Shown: positions 8,526 through 17,856 of the stretch, in pieces
Layout: each line of letters begins with the position of its first letter
How positions within the stretch are numbered: position 1 is the stretch's first letter
NCBI RefSeq assembly: GCF_000425745.1
Contig: NZ_KE384442.1
Location: forward strand, 252,968 to 316,967
Length of the DNA: 64,000 nucleotides
DNA from: Pseudomonas cremoricolorata DSM 17059 = NBRC 16634
GTDB lineage: Bacteria > Pseudomonadota > Gammaproteobacteria > Pseudomonadales > Pseudomonadaceae
Direction of reading: 5' to 3'
Made by a program: the position numbers and the translations under genes
Notes under the pieces: generated by a model
Database searches by the model: none
The model's input: only the letters and a program-made list of their open reading frames with translations
Told to the model about the DNA's origin: nothing

Positions 8526-11099
8526 TCAGGCTGACTCCTTCGGTTTAGGCAGCGACGACAGCAACGCCATCACCAGCGCCGCCAGGTAGGGCAGTGACTG
8601 CACCAGCAGCATCGCCACCCAGAAACGCATGTCCGAGCTGGGCAAACCCTGCACCAGGTAGATACCTGCCGCCGCGCCCCACAGCAGCAGCATGATGAAC
8701 ACTTCTTCGCGGGCTTCGGCCAGGGCCTTGAACAGGCCGTGGCTGTCGGCGTGCTTGGGCGTGCGGATGAACGGCATGCTGCTGGTGAAGAAGCCGTACA
8801 GCACCGCCTTGGCGATGGTGTGCGACAGCGCAAGCCCGGCCAGCGCCGCGGCGAAGGCATCGCGCAGGTCGACCCCCACCGCACGGCGGTAGAGGAAGAC
8901 GATCTTGCCGACCTTGAAGAAGAACAGCGCCAGCGGGGGGATGGCGAAGATCATCAGCGGCGGATCGACCCGGTGCGGCACGATGATCATCGCCGCCGAC
9001 CACAGCAGCGCGCCGACGGTGAAGAAGATGTTCATGCCGTCGGCCACCCAAGGCAGCCAGCCGGCGAGGAAGTGATAGCGCTGGCCGCGGGTCAGCTCGC
9101 TGCCCTTGCCGCGCAGCAGCGCCGATGCATGGTGCTTGATGATCTGGATGGCGCCATAGGCCCAGCGGAAACGTTGCTTCTTGAAGTCGATGAAGGTGTC
9201 GGGCATCAGCCCTTTGCCGTAGCTGTTGTGCGCATAGGCGGCCGACAGGCCTTTTTCGAACACCCGCAGGCCCAGTTCGGCATCTTCGCAGATGCACCAG
9301 TCGGCCCAGCCCAGCTCTTGCAGCACCGAGCGGCGAGTCATGGTCATGGTGCCGTGCTGGATGATCGCGTCGCGGTCGTTGCGGGTCACCATGCCGATGT
9401 GGAAGAAGCCTTTGTACTCGCTGTAGCACAGTTTCTTGAAGGTGCTCTCGTGCTGGTCACGGTAGTCCTGCGGCGACTGCACCACGGCGATTTTCGGGTC
9501 GGCGAAGTGCGGCACCATGTGCTTGAGCCAGTTGCGGTCGACGCAGTAGTCCGAGTCGATCACCGCGATCACCTCGGCATCCTCGGCGGTGTGCGGCAGC
9601 AGGTAGTTGAGCGCGCCGCCCTTGAAACCGGCCAGCGGCGCCACGTGGAAGAACTTGAAGCGCTCGCCCAACGCTTCGCAGTGGGCCTTGAGCGGCTCCC
9701 ACACGCCTGGGTCCTTGGTGTTGTTGTCGATCACCAGCACCTCAAAGTCGGGGTAATCCAGCGCGGCCAGGGCGTCGAGGGTCTGCTTGACCATTTCCGG
9801 CGGCTCGTTGTAGCACGGAACATGCACCGAAACCTTGGGCCGGTAGTGCGAGTCGCCTTCCACCGGCAGGAACTCGCGCCGGCGTTTGTGCGTCCAGACC
9901 GCCTCGGCCAGTTCGTGGGCCTCAGTCAGCAAGACAATGAACACACCCAGCGCACCGAGCGCCAGCAGCACCCCCACCGACAGGCTGAACCAGGTGCTGT
10001 ACTGCTGGCTGTAGTCATAGGCGATCCACACCAGCACCGATCCGCAGAGGAAGGTGATGAAGGTCAGGAAGGTGCGGCCACGCTGGCGCAGCGCCGAGCC
10101 GTCGATCAGCAGCACGGTCAGGGCGATCATCGCCAGCACCACCGATGCCACCGCCAGGGCGCGCCATTGGGGAATCGCCACCACCGGCCCTTCGAAGTTG
10201 AATTTCTGCTGCCGCGCGGCGTTGAACACGCCCCAGTAAGCGCCCACCGAGCCTTCGTCGCTGGCCTTCCAAGGCTGGTCGTAGGCCTCGATGACGAAGT
10301 AGTTGTAACCCTGACGGTTGAGGGTATTGACCAGGGTGCGCAGGTAGATGGCCTGGTCGGCCTGGGTGGCGTCGGCGCCGCCGCGCATGCGCCCGTTGCT
10401 CGGCCAGCCGACCTCCGAGAGCAGCAACGGCTTGCGTGGGAATTGCAGCTTGAGGTCGCGCGCGCGGTCGAGCACGAAGGTCACCGACTCGCGCATCGGG
10501 ATGAACTCCCAGTACGGCAGGATGTGCGCGGCGATCAGGTCGACATGCCCGGCAAGCTCGGGGTTCTCCTTCCAGATGTGCCACTGCTCACTGGTGGTCA
10601 CCGGCACCTTGACCGCAGCGCGCACGCGATCGAGGTACTGAATCAGCGCCTCGGCGGTGATTTCCTTGCGGAACAGCGCTTCGTTGCCGACCACCACCCG
10701 CACCACGCTGCGCGAGGTATTGGCCAGCTCGATGGCCTTGTTGATTTCCCGTTCGTTGCGCTCCTGGTCGGGGCTGATCCACACCCCCAGGGTCACCCGC
10801 AGTCCCAGTTCCTCGGCCAGCCGCGGAATATCGGCCTGGGTACCTTCGACGGTGTAGATGCGGATGCTGTCAGTGAGCTTGCTCATCTGCTCCAGGTCCT
10901 GGCGCATCTCGTCGTCGGTGGGGTATTGGCCGCGCTGCGGGCTTTCGCCAAGGCGGAACGGCGAGTAGGAGAAGCCCGAGATCTGCTCAGGCCAGGCAGG
11001 GGCGGAGACCGGGCGGTTGATCAATGCCCAGAAGCCGGTGAACAGGGCAGCGATGGCCAGGACCACCACCAGGTTGAGGCCGAATTTGCGTGAGGGCAT
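8526..11099 (-). CDS. beta-glucan synthase: GH17 domain fused to membrane GT2
   Basis: About 857 residues from ATG 11099 (MPSRKFGLN). A first transmembrane helix is followed by a periplasmic glycoside hydrolase 17 domain with both catalytic glutamates in context (VVGNEALF and LLSEVGWPS). Two helices then lead into a cytoplasmic family 2 glycosyltransferase with VIDNNTKD, VIDSDYCVD, a CEDAELGLR box and QRFRWAYG, and then a multi-helix C-terminus. Proteins of this plan (NdvB-like) make beta-1,3-glucans using UDP-glucose; the GH17 part probably remodels or cyclises the chain. The exact product is inferred. It is preceded by a 230-base region shared with divergent tcdA. Confidence 0.85.
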   Translation of the reverse strand: MPSRKFGLNLVVVLAIAALFTGFWALINRPVSAPAWPEQISGFSYSPFRLGESPQRGQYPTDDEMRQDLEQMSKLTDSIRIYTVEGTQADIPRLAEELGLRVTLGVWISPDQERNEREINKAIELANTSRSVVRVVVGNEALFRKEITAEALIQYLDRVRAAVKVPVTTSEQWHIWKENPELAGHVDLIAAHILPYWEFIPMRESVTFVLDRARDLKLQFPRKPLLLSEVGWPSNGRMRGGADATQADQAIYLRTLVNTLNRQGYNYFVIEAYDQPWKASDEGSVGAYWGVFNAARQQKFNFEGPVVAIPQWRALAVASVVLAMIALTVLLIDGSALRQRGRTFLTFITFLCGSVLVWIAYDYSQQYSTWFSLSVGVLLALGALGVFIVLLTEAHELAEAVWTHKRRREFLPVEGDSHYRPKVSVHVPCYNEPPEMVKQTLDALAALDYPDFEVLVIDNNTKDPGVWEPLKAHCEALGERFKFFHVAPLAGFKGGALNYLLPHTAEDAEVIAVIDSDYCVDRNWLKHMVPHFADPKIAVVQSPQDYRDQHESTFKKLCYSEYKGFFHIGMVTRNDRDAIIQHGTMTMTRRSVLQELGWADWCICEDAELGLRVFEKGLSAAYAHNSYGKGLMPDTFIDFKKQRFRWAYGAIQIIKHHASALLRGKGSELTRGQRYHFLAGWLPWVADGMNIFFTVGALLWSAAMIIVPHRVDPPLMIFAIPPLALFFFKVGKIVFLYRRAVGVDLRDAFAAALAGLALSHTIAKAVLYGFFTSSMPFIRTPKHADSHGLFKALAEAREEVFIMLLLWGAAAGIYLVQGLPSSDMRFWVAMLLVQSLPYLAALVMALLSSLPKPKESA

Positions 11100-11330
11100 A
11101 ACGGTTTTAGGGTTCCGAATGAAGCGGGTGGCTGAGTGGACAAGCACCTGCATACCTGACAAAAAGAGCCGGTATCCCGCTTTGCTGTCGTCCATGTCTT
11201 ATTTCAATGAGGCATTAAAGCAGGGTTCGTGCCGTCTTTCCTAACCGGCGACGCTCGGCACCGCCTTGTGGTGGGTGTCTCGCAGGCGTGGCTGCCCTAT
11301 ACTGCGCGGCGTTTTTTGCAGAGGTGAGCC

Positions 11331-12143
11331 ATGAGCACAGAAGATCCCCGCTTTGCCGGCGTTGCCCGGCTGTATGGCGATGACGGCCTGCAGCGCTTGC
11401 GTGAGGCCCACGTCGGTGTGGTCGGCATCGGCGGCGTCGGCTCGTGGGTCGCCGAGGCCCTGGCGCGCAGTGGCGTGGGCGAGATCAGCCTGTTCGACCT
11501 CGACGATGTCTGCCTGAGCAACACCAACCGCCAGGCCCACGCCCTGCAGGGGCAGATCGGCCGGGCCAAGGTCGACTCCACCGCCGAGCGGTTGCGGGCC
11601 ATCAACCCCGACTGCCGGGTGCATGCCGTGGCCGATTTCGTCACCCGCGAAAGCATGGCCGAGCACATCACCGAGCACATGGACTGCGTGATCGACTGCA
11701 TCGACAGCGTAATGGCCAAGGCCGCGCTGATCGCCTGGTGCCGGCGGCGCAAGATCGCCATCGTCACCACCGGCGGCGCAGGCGGGCAGATCGACCCTAC
11801 GCAGATACAGATCGCCGACCTGAACAAGACCTTCAATGATCCACTGGCCTCGCGGGTGCGCTCGACCCTGCGCCGCGACTACAACTTCTCGCGCAACCAG
11901 AGCCGCAACTACGGCGTGCCCTGCGTGTTTTCCAGCGAACAGCTGCGCTACCCGAAAGGCGATGGCAGCGTGTGCCTGCAAAAGAGCTTCGTCGGCGAAG
12001 GTGTGCGCCTGGACTGCTCGGGCGGTTTTGGTGCGGTGATGATGGTCACCGCCACCTTCGGCATGGTGGCGGCGAGCAAGGCGGTGGAAAAACTGGTGGC
12101 CGGCGCCCGCCGCCGATCCGAGCGGGCCAAGCCATCGGCGTAG
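11331..12143 (+). CDS. tcdA: tRNA threonylcarbamoyladenosine dehydratase TcdA (CsdL)
   Basis: 270 residues, an E1/ThiF-like fold. It cyclises t6A37 in tRNA to ct6A using ATP, taking part with the CsdA-CsdE sulfur system. The nucleotide loop is GIGGVGSW, followed by LFDLDDVCLSNTNRQ, and the catalytic-region segment CVFSSEQLRYP. The start ATG has GAGGTGAG 4-11 bases upstream and a TATACT box about 40 bases upstream. It faces csdE and csdA across a 12-base gap, the same grouping as in E. coli. Confidence 0.93.
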   Translation: MSTEDPRFAGVARLYGDDGLQRLREAHVGVVGIGGVGSWVAEALARSGVGEISLFDLDDVCLSNTNRQAHALQGQIGRAKVDSTAERLRAINPDCRVHAVADFVTRESMAEHITEHMDCVIDCIDSVMAKAALIAWCRRRKIAIVTTGGAGGQIDPTQIQIADLNKTFNDPLASRVRSTLRRDYNFSRNQSRNYGVPCVFSSEQLRYPKGDGSVCLQKSFVGEGVRLDCSGGFGAVMMVTATFGMVAASKAVEKLVAGARRRSERAKPSA

Positions 12144-12155
12144 GTGCCGCCGCGC

Positions 12156-12560
12156 TTACGCAGTGGCCTGCGACATCCTTTGCAGCACCGCATGCAGGCC
12201 ATTGCTGCGCGAAGGCGAGAGCTGACGCTCAAGGCCCAGCTCAGTGAACCAGGCGCGCAGATCCACCTGCGCCAGCTCCTCGTGAGTCAGCCCCTGCACC
12301 CTGACCAGCAGCAGCGCCAGCAGCCCACGCAGCAGCCGCGCTTCACTGCCGGCCTTGAAGTGCCAGTGCTTTGCACGGGGCTCGGTTACCAGCCAGACCA
12401 CACTTTCGCAGCCGTGCACGCGGTTGGCCTCGACCTTTTCCGCCTCGCTCAGTGGCTCCAGCGTGTCGCCCATCTGCATCAGCAGGCGCGCACGCTGTTC
12501 CCAGCCCTGTGCCTCGGCGAAGCGCAGCAACGCTTCGGCGGCTTCAAGCGGCAGGCTCAT
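12156..12560 (-). CDS. csdE: SufE-family sulfur acceptor CsdE
   Basis: 134 residues. SufE-type protein that takes persulfide sulfur from the partner cysteine desulfurase. The acceptor cysteine is in RVHGCESVVWL, and the C-terminal NGLHAVLQRM helix matches the family. Its start overlaps the csdA stop by 4 bases (12557-12560), so the two are translated together; csdA is upstream. Direct neighbourhood to tcdA supports the CsdE identity over SufE. Confidence 0.9.
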   Translation of the reverse strand: MSLPLEAAEALLRFAEAQGWEQRARLLMQMGDTLEPLSEAEKVEANRVHGCESVVWLVTEPRAKHWHFKAGSEARLLRGLLALLLVRVQGLTHEELAQVDLRAWFTELGLERQLSPSRSNGLHAVLQRMSQATA

Positions 12561-13762
12561 CGCAATAGCTCCAGGCCCTGATCGAGCGCATCGAAGAAAC
12601 GCTGCAAGTCGTCACTGTCGTTGTACAGGCCCAGCGATACGCGGATCGCGCCGTCCAGCCCCAGGTGCTGGAGCAGCGGCATGGCGCAATGATGCCCGGC
12701 GCGCACGGCGATACCCTGCTCGGTCAGGACATGGGCGATATCGGCGTTGTGCACGCCTTCGACGACGAAGCTGACCAACGCAGTTTGCGGTGCACCGAGC
12801 ACGCGGATGCCTTGGCGTTCCTGCAGACCGCCCAGCAGCAGGGCGTGCAGGCGTGCTTCGTGGCTGGCGACCGCCTTTGCGTCCAGACTGGCCAGGTAAT
12901 CGAGGGTCGCGCCCAGGCCGATGACCCCGGCGATCGGCGGGGTGCCGGCTTCCAGCCCCAACGGCGCAGGGCGGAAACTCGCCTGCTGATACTCGGCCAG
13001 GTGCACCATCTCGCCGCCGAACTGCCAATGGCGTACGTGCGCCAGTGCCTGGCTGCGACCGTACAGCACGCCGACGCCGTCGGGCCCATACAGCTTGTGG
13101 CTCGACATCACGTAGAAATCGCAACCCAGTTGCTGCAGGTCGGGGCGAGCGTGCACCACCCCTTGGGCGCCGTCGACCACGCTCAGCGCGCCTTGCGCGC
13201 GGGCATGGGCGAGCAGTGGCCCGAGTGGTTGCCAGGTGCCGAGCACGTTGGACAACTGGCTGACGGCCAGTAAACGCGTACGCGGGCCGATCAGTTGCAT
13301 GGCCGCATCGAGGTCGAGCTGGCCTTGCTCATCGATTGGCAAAATCACCAGGCGCAGGCCGCGACGACGCGCCAACTGCTGCCAGGGCAGCAAGTTGGCG
13401 TGGTGTTCCAAGGCGCTAACGGCAATTTCATCTCCCGCCTCGAAGCCATGTTCCAGACCGTAAGCCAGCAGGTTCAGCGCCGAGGTGGCGCCGTGGGTGA
13501 AGACGATCTGTTCGGCGCTGCCGGCGTTGAGCCAGGCGGCAAGCTTGGCGCGGCAGTTTTCGAACGCCTGGGTCGCCAGGGCGCCGGGCACATGCTGGGC
13601 GCGGTGGACATTGGCCGCGCCATGGCCGTAGTAGTGGGCGAGGGCGTCCAGCAGGGCCTGGGGCTTCTGACTGGTGGCGGCGCTGTCCAGGTAGGTCTGC
13701 TGCTGGCGATGCAGGGCGGCGATGGCAGGAAAATCGTCGCGCCAGGGGGAGGGCTGGAACAT
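12557..13762 (-). CDS. csdA: cysteine desulfurase CsdA/SufS family
   Basis: 401 residues from ATG 13762 (MFQPSPWRDDFPAI). A PLP enzyme that converts L-cysteine to L-alanine and enzyme persulfide. PLP lysine in SSHKLYGPDGVG; active-site cysteine in RAGHHCAMPLL. Upstream in-frame codons extend to 13909 but run through the dapD terminator, so they are not coding. Paired with CsdE and TcdA, it probably serves ct6A formation and Fe-S repair rather than bulk Fe-S assembly (inference from context). Confidence 0.92.
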   Translation of the reverse strand: MFQPSPWRDDFPAIAALHRQQQTYLDSAATSQKPQALLDALAHYYGHGAANVHRAQHVPGALATQAFENCRAKLAAWLNAGSAEQIVFTHGATSALNLLAYGLEHGFEAGDEIAVSALEHHANLLPWQQLARRRGLRLVILPIDEQGQLDLDAAMQLIGPRTRLLAVSQLSNVLGTWQPLGPLLAHARAQGALSVVDGAQGVVHARPDLQQLGCDFYVMSSHKLYGPDGVGVLYGRSQALAHVRHWQFGGEMVHLAEYQQASFRPAPLGLEAGTPPIAGVIGLGATLDYLASLDAKAVASHEARLHALLLGGLQERQGIRVLGAPQTALVSFVVEGVHNADIAHVLTEQGIAVRAGHHCAMPLLQHLGLDGAIRVSLGLYNDSDDLQRFFDALDQGLELLR

Positions 13763-13779
13763 GGTCGCGGGGCCTGGAA

Positions 13780-13811
13780 AGAAAAACGGGTCTGGCATTA
13801 CGCCAGACCCG
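13780..13811 (-). terminator. rho-independent terminator after dapD
   Basis: CGGGTCTGG (13787-13795) and CCAGACCCG (13803-13811) form a 9-bp stem with a 7-base loop; on the minus strand it is followed by TTTTTC. It sits just after the dapD stop and before csdA, separating the two transcripts. Confidence 0.85.
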
Positions 13812-13851
13812 ACCTTCGCACTGCAACCGCGGGTGCAACCGCGCGACGGTT

Positions 13852-14886
13852 TCAGTTGTGCGCGTGCAGCGCCTCGTTCAGCTCGATGGCCGACTTGTGG
13901 GTCTTGCATTCCACCGCGCCAGACTCTGAATTGCGGCGGAACAGCAGGTCGGTCTGCCCGGCCAGCTCACGCGCCTTGACCACCTTGACCAGTTGGTTCT
14001 GTTCATCGAGCAGTTGCACCTTGGTGCCGGCGGTGACGTACAGGCCCGATTCCACGGTGTTGCGGTCACCCAGCGGAATGCCGATGCCGGCGTTGGCGCC
14101 GATCAGGCAGCCTTCGCCGACGGTAATGACGATGTTGCCGCCGCCCGACAGGGTGCCCATGGTCGAGCAGCCGCCGCCCAGATCCGAGCCTTTGCCGACG
14201 AATACACCGGCCGAAACACGGCCTTCGATCATGCCAGGGCCTGCGGTGCCGGCGTTAAAGTTGACGAAGCCTTCGTGCATGATCGTGGTGCCTTCGCCGA
14301 TGTAGGCACCCAGGCGCACACGGGCGGTGTCGGCGATGCGCACGCCGGCCGGTACCACGTAGTCGGTCATTTTCGGGAATTTATCGACCGAGAACACTTC
14401 CAGCAGCTCGCCCTTGAGACGCGCTTCGAGTTGCCGCTCGGCCAGCTCGCCCAGATCGATCGCGCCCTGGTTGGTCCAGGCGACGTTCGGCAGCAGCGGG
14501 AAGATGCCGGCCAGGGACAGGCCGTGAGGCTTGACCAGACGATGCGACAGCAGGTGCAGCTTGAGGTAGGCCTCAGGGGTCGAGGTCAGCGCGCTGTCTT
14601 CACCGAGCAGGGTGGCGACCAGCGGCTTGTGGCTTTCGGCCAGGCGGGTCAGCAGGGCGCCTTGCGCGGCGTCGATCGGCTTGACCACTTCAGCCAGTTG
14701 CGCGGCTTGCGCAGTGCTGAAAGCGATGGCCTGGTTGCCGCCCTCGTAGCCGAGGATCGGCGCGATGGCATCGATCAGCTCGGCACTAGGGTTGAGCAAT
14801 GGTTGGGCGTAGAAGACTTCCAGCCAGTTTTCCTGACGGTTCTGGGTGCCGACGCCGAAGGCCAGGCTGAACAGGGTAGTGGACAT
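13852..14886 (-). CDS. dapD: tetrahydrodipicolinate N-succinyltransferase DapD
   Basis: 344 residues, the long Pseudomonas form of DapD. It joins succinyl-CoA to tetrahydrodipicolinate in lysine/diaminopimelate synthesis. The C-terminal half is a left-handed beta-helix of hexapeptide repeats (GVRIADTARVRLGAYIGEGT, GMIEGRVSAGVFVGKGSDLG, then a glycine-rich GGGCSTMGTLSGGGN). Next to the ArsC/Spx-like gene on the same strand, 38 bases downstream of it. Confidence 0.95.
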   Translation of the reverse strand: MSTTLFSLAFGVGTQNRQENWLEVFYAQPLLNPSAELIDAIAPILGYEGGNQAIAFSTAQAAQLAEVVKPIDAAQGALLTRLAESHKPLVATLLGEDSALTSTPEAYLKLHLLSHRLVKPHGLSLAGIFPLLPNVAWTNQGAIDLGELAERQLEARLKGELLEVFSVDKFPKMTDYVVPAGVRIADTARVRLGAYIGEGTTIMHEGFVNFNAGTAGPGMIEGRVSAGVFVGKGSDLGGGCSTMGTLSGGGNIVITVGEGCLIGANAGIGIPLGDRNTVESGLYVTAGTKVQLLDEQNQLVKVVKARELAGQTDLLFRRNSESGAVECKTHKSAIELNEALHAHN

Positions 14887-14924
14887 GCAGTTACCTCATG
14901 CGAAAGGGGGTGGGCGGGTGGCGC

Positions 14925-15272
14925 TCAGGCCAGTGCCGCGGCGTAGGTTTCAGGCTTGAAACCGACCAGGGTGCGGTCACCGAGGTCTAGCACCGGGCGC
15001 TTGATCATCGAAGGTTGGGCAAGCATCAGCTCGACGGCTTTGGCCTGGTCGAGGTCGGCCTTGCTGGCCTCGTCGAGCTTGCGGAATGTGGTGCCGGCAC
15101 GGTTGAGCACCACTTGCCAGCCGTGCTCGTCGCACCAGCGCTCGAGGCGGGCACGGTCGATGCCTTGGGTCTTGTAGTCATGGAAGCTGTACGCTACCGG
15201 CTTCTGGTCGAGCCAGGTGCGGGCTTTCTTCATGGTGTCGCAGGCTTTGATGCCGTAGAGGGTGTAGGCCAT
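14925..15272 (-). CDS. ArsC/Spx-like reductase family protein
   Basis: 115 residues with a thioredoxin-like ArsC fold (YffB group). The N-terminal YGIKACDTMKKAR holds a single cysteine in the position of the ArsC active site, and SMIKRPVLDLG is the family signature. True arsenate reduction is doubtful; relatives of this kind lie next to dapD across Pseudomonas with unknown function. It is upstream of and probably transcribed with dapD. Confidence 0.85.
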   Translation of the reverse strand: MAYTLYGIKACDTMKKARTWLDQKPVAYSFHDYKTQGIDRARLERWCDEHGWQVVLNRAGTTFRKLDEASKADLDQAKAVELMLAQPSMIKRPVLDLGDRTLVGFKPETYAAALA

Positions 15273-15534
15273 TGAATGCTGAGGGCAGTGCCAGACGGAC
15301 CAGCGCTTACCCGCGATCTCCGGAAAAAATGAATCGGGCGATTATGCGGCAATGGGGTGGCGAGCGCCACGGGGCAGGGGAGCCCATGTCGCTCGCCTCT
15401 ACAGGCTCCGGCCGTCGCCCGAGCCTGCGTCCACGTCACTGGCGGTATGTGCCGGCTCCGCCAACGTGTCAGCGTCTTGATCGGTATGAAGACCCAGCTT
15501 CATGCAGTCTGCCCATGCATGATGCGTAACGTGC
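15273..15534. other. intergenic region without visible gene
   Basis: About 260 bases between the ArsC-like gene and the transporter. I see no coding frame with a ribosome site. It holds the probable promoter of the arsC-like/dapD unit at its left side and marks the change from GC-rich core to the lower-GC transporter/regulator pair. Confidence 0.4.
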
Positions 15535-16431
15535 TTACTCCTGAACTTTGGATGCAACAACAGCGTGGGCAGCTTGAACCCTTCCGAAACCCTTTACTGC
15601 TGCGACGACCAGTAAAGCGCCGGCAAAGGTAACCCACGTCACCCTGTTTCCGAATACGAGATAATCAAGCAGCATCGTGAGCACTGGCGTTATATAAAAC
15701 AGCACGCCGACCTTGCTTGCTGAATGCTTCGCGAGCATGCGAAACAACAGCAGTGTGGCCAAGGTGGATACCACGACGACCATCCAGGCAGCGGATGCCA
15801 GAAAAGTGGGTGTAATCTTTAACTCTACGTCGGTAAGCGGAAGCACTGCCAGGAAAATACAGGAAGCGGTCATGGCTTGATAGAACGCCGATGTCACAGG
15901 ATCAATCACACATTTCTTCTGCATCACTGAGCCTGCACTTATCGCAATCACCGAGGCCAGGCCGCAGAGTACTCCGGCTGCGGTGATGGCTCCCAGTTCA
16001 CGAGCGCCAACGACCGCAATGGTCAACCCGGCCAAACCCAGGATCAGATAAAAATACCCCAGTCGTCCATTTTTTTCGTTTGCAAACAGCGGCGTCAAAA
16101 TCGGTTGCAGGCCCAAGATTATCGCTAGCACCCCCGGTGTCAATTGGTAGTCGAGCGCCAGAAAATAAGTCGTCTGATAAGCGACCTGCAGCAATATACC
16201 GATGGCGATTGCTTTGATCAGCAGGTCTTTCGGCATTCGTAGTCGCGCCCTGAGCCCCTGGTGGCGGGCAATCCATAAGGAGACGAGCATCAGCGCGAGG
16301 CTGGCGCCCACTGAGCGTACCGTCAAGAAAACCGAGGCGGAAGCATCCTCGAGCCCGAGCTTCACGAATATCGCTCCGCTACTCCACATCAAGAGGAATA
16401 GCAGAGGTGAATATTTTTCAAGTGTATTCAT
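15535..16431 (-). CDS. EamA/DMT family membrane transporter
   Basis: 298 residues with ten predicted helices arranged as two EamA repeats of about 140 residues; the first begins LLFLLMWSSGAIFVKLGL and the second ITAAGVLCGLASVIAISAGS. Family members export amino acids or other metabolites. GC is visibly lower than that of dapD and csdA, which suggests later acquisition. It is divergent from the LysR gene, the usual setup in which the regulator controls the exporter. Confidence 0.85.
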   Translation of the reverse strand: MNTLEKYSPLLFLLMWSSGAIFVKLGLEDASASVFLTVRSVGASLALMLVSLWIARHQGLRARLRMPKDLLIKAIAIGILLQVAYQTTYFLALDYQLTPGVLAIILGLQPILTPLFANEKNGRLGYFYLILGLAGLTIAVVGARELGAITAAGVLCGLASVIAISAGSVMQKKCVIDPVTSAFYQAMTASCIFLAVLPLTDVELKITPTFLASAAWMVVVVSTLATLLLFRMLAKHSASKVGVLFYITPVLTMLLDYLVFGNRVTWVTFAGALLVVAAVKGFGRVQAAHAVVASKVQE

Positions 16432-16740
16432 CGTTATGTCACGCGTTCCAGTAATGGGTCATACAACGCTCACTCATCCTTCATGTTTCGACAAATTGCC
16501 GATGCATACACCTAGTCGCTGCGCAGGCCTTGGAATTTGTCTGAATGTTTTACTGCTCGAATCAGTCAGTTGACCATGTTCTTGGTGTCAACCCTTATGG
16601 GGTGATTGAATCTGATGTTTTCATAAGTTGCTAAGAGCTTAATGCCTGAGCGAAGGTCTTGATCGTTGGCATTGATATGTCCAATAATGATTGATCGCCA
16701 GGTGCTTTTTGTGCGTCAAGTTTTGATACTAATTCACAAG

Positions 16741-16769
16741 TTGACCAGGCGCGCGCCAATAATTATGAT
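16741..16769 (+). promoter_or_regulatory. sigma-70 promoter of the LysR gene
   Basis: TTGACC (16741-16746), a 17-base spacer and TATGAT (16764-16769) form a near-consensus promoter ending about 35 bases before the LysR start at 16805. It lies in a 370-base AT-rich divergent region (16432-16804) that should also carry the transporter promoter and the LysR binding site. No other gene is seen there. Confidence 0.6.
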
Positions 16770-16804
16770 GCGGCCTATCTCAATGTGTGATAGCGAACTT
16801 TAAA

Positions 16805-17689
16805 ATGGCTCTGAATCTTGATATGAATCAGTTGCGCGCCTTCGTCACCGTTGCCGAGCTAGGGAGCTTTTCAAAAGCGTCGCAAAAACTCTGTCGCGTG
16901 CAGTCCGCCGTCAGTCAGCAAGTTCAAAAACTTGAGGTTAATTTAGGCTCCGCGCTTTTTGCAAGAGGGCCGCGAGCACTGGAGTTGACCGCTCAAGGTG
17001 AGCGCATGCTCGCTTACGCTATTAATATTCTTGATATTAATGATCAGGCGGTCGCAAGGATGACCGACACATCCTGCAAGGGCGTGGTGAAGGTCGGTAC
17101 TTCCGACACGTACGCTTCCAACTATTTTCCGGGCATCTTGAAGCGTTGCGCCGACCGTTTTCCGGATATCGAAATCGAAGTGCATTGCGGATACAGTGTT
17201 CAGCTGTGGCAGCGTTATGAGGCGGGTGAGTTGGATGTCGTGCTGACCCAGGGATGCCCGCCCAGCATATCGTCGGAGCTTCTGCATTCAGAATCTCTGC
17301 AATGGGTGTGCGCTTGTGAAAGCACGATTGTTGACAAGAGTCCTCTCCCGCTCGCGCTGTTTACCCAAGGCTGTGCAGACAGGAATTTGATATTGAATGC
17401 GTTGAATAGAGTGAATAAGGCGTATCGTGTTAGTTACCACAGCACCAGCCATGCGGGGATTCTGGCGGCCTTCTCCTCGGGTTGCTTTGTCTCTGCCGTA
17501 TTGTTGAGTACGGCCCAGGGAGGACTTCGTATCCTGGATCACTCTGAAGGCTTTCCTGTGATAGGCAACTTGGATATCTCGCTTGCTTATCATGATAAAG
17601 CGAAAGATTCACCCTCCCATCGCTTTGCTGATACAGCAAGAGTCTATTTCCAATCATTGAGCGCTGTGGGAAGGGAACCGAACCTGTGA
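16805..17689 (+). CDS. LysR family transcriptional regulator
   Basis: 294 residues from ATG 16805 (MALNLDMNQLRAF); GTG 16787 and ATG 16823 are alternatives. Winged-helix N-terminus with AELGSFSKASQKLCRVQSAV and VQKLEVNLGSALFARGPRAL, then the effector-binding domain. LysR proteins usually control a divergent target, here most likely the EamA transporter. The inducer is unknown. GC is lower than in the flanking core. It ends 168 bases before the disrupted antiporter gene. Confidence 0.9.
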   Translation: MALNLDMNQLRAFVTVAELGSFSKASQKLCRVQSAVSQQVQKLEVNLGSALFARGPRALELTAQGERMLAYAINILDINDQAVARMTDTSCKGVVKVGTSDTYASNYFPGILKRCADRFPDIEIEVHCGYSVQLWQRYEAGELDVVLTQGCPPSISSELLHSESLQWVCACESTIVDKSPLPLALFTQGCADRNLILNALNRVNKAYRVSYHSTSHAGILAAFSSGCFVSAVLLSTAQGGLRILDHSEGFPVIGNLDISLAYHDKAKDSPSHRFADTARVYFQSLSAVGREPNL

Positions 17690-17856
17690 GACTAGCCTCT
17701 ACACGCTTCGACCGCTGTTACCCGCACGCGTATACGACGAAGGTGCAGCAGTGTCGGATGTGCCCCCAGCGCTAGGCTTCGATGCGCAGGCATTGATCGG
17801 CGTCGTTCAGTCACGCCGCTCTACCAACCGTGTTACCCGTAAGGAACTCCGTACCC

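Noticed and set aside
8739..11093. 784-codon plus-strand frame opposite the glucan synthase
   Set aside because: The composition (His/Gly/Gln/Arg-rich) is typical of antisense frames, and the minus-strand gene has clear GH17 and GT2 motifs.
11331..12143. ThiF-like gene considered as part of a defence conjugation system
   Set aside because: Its full-length TcdA features and its place beside csdE/csdA show the tRNA-modification enzyme.
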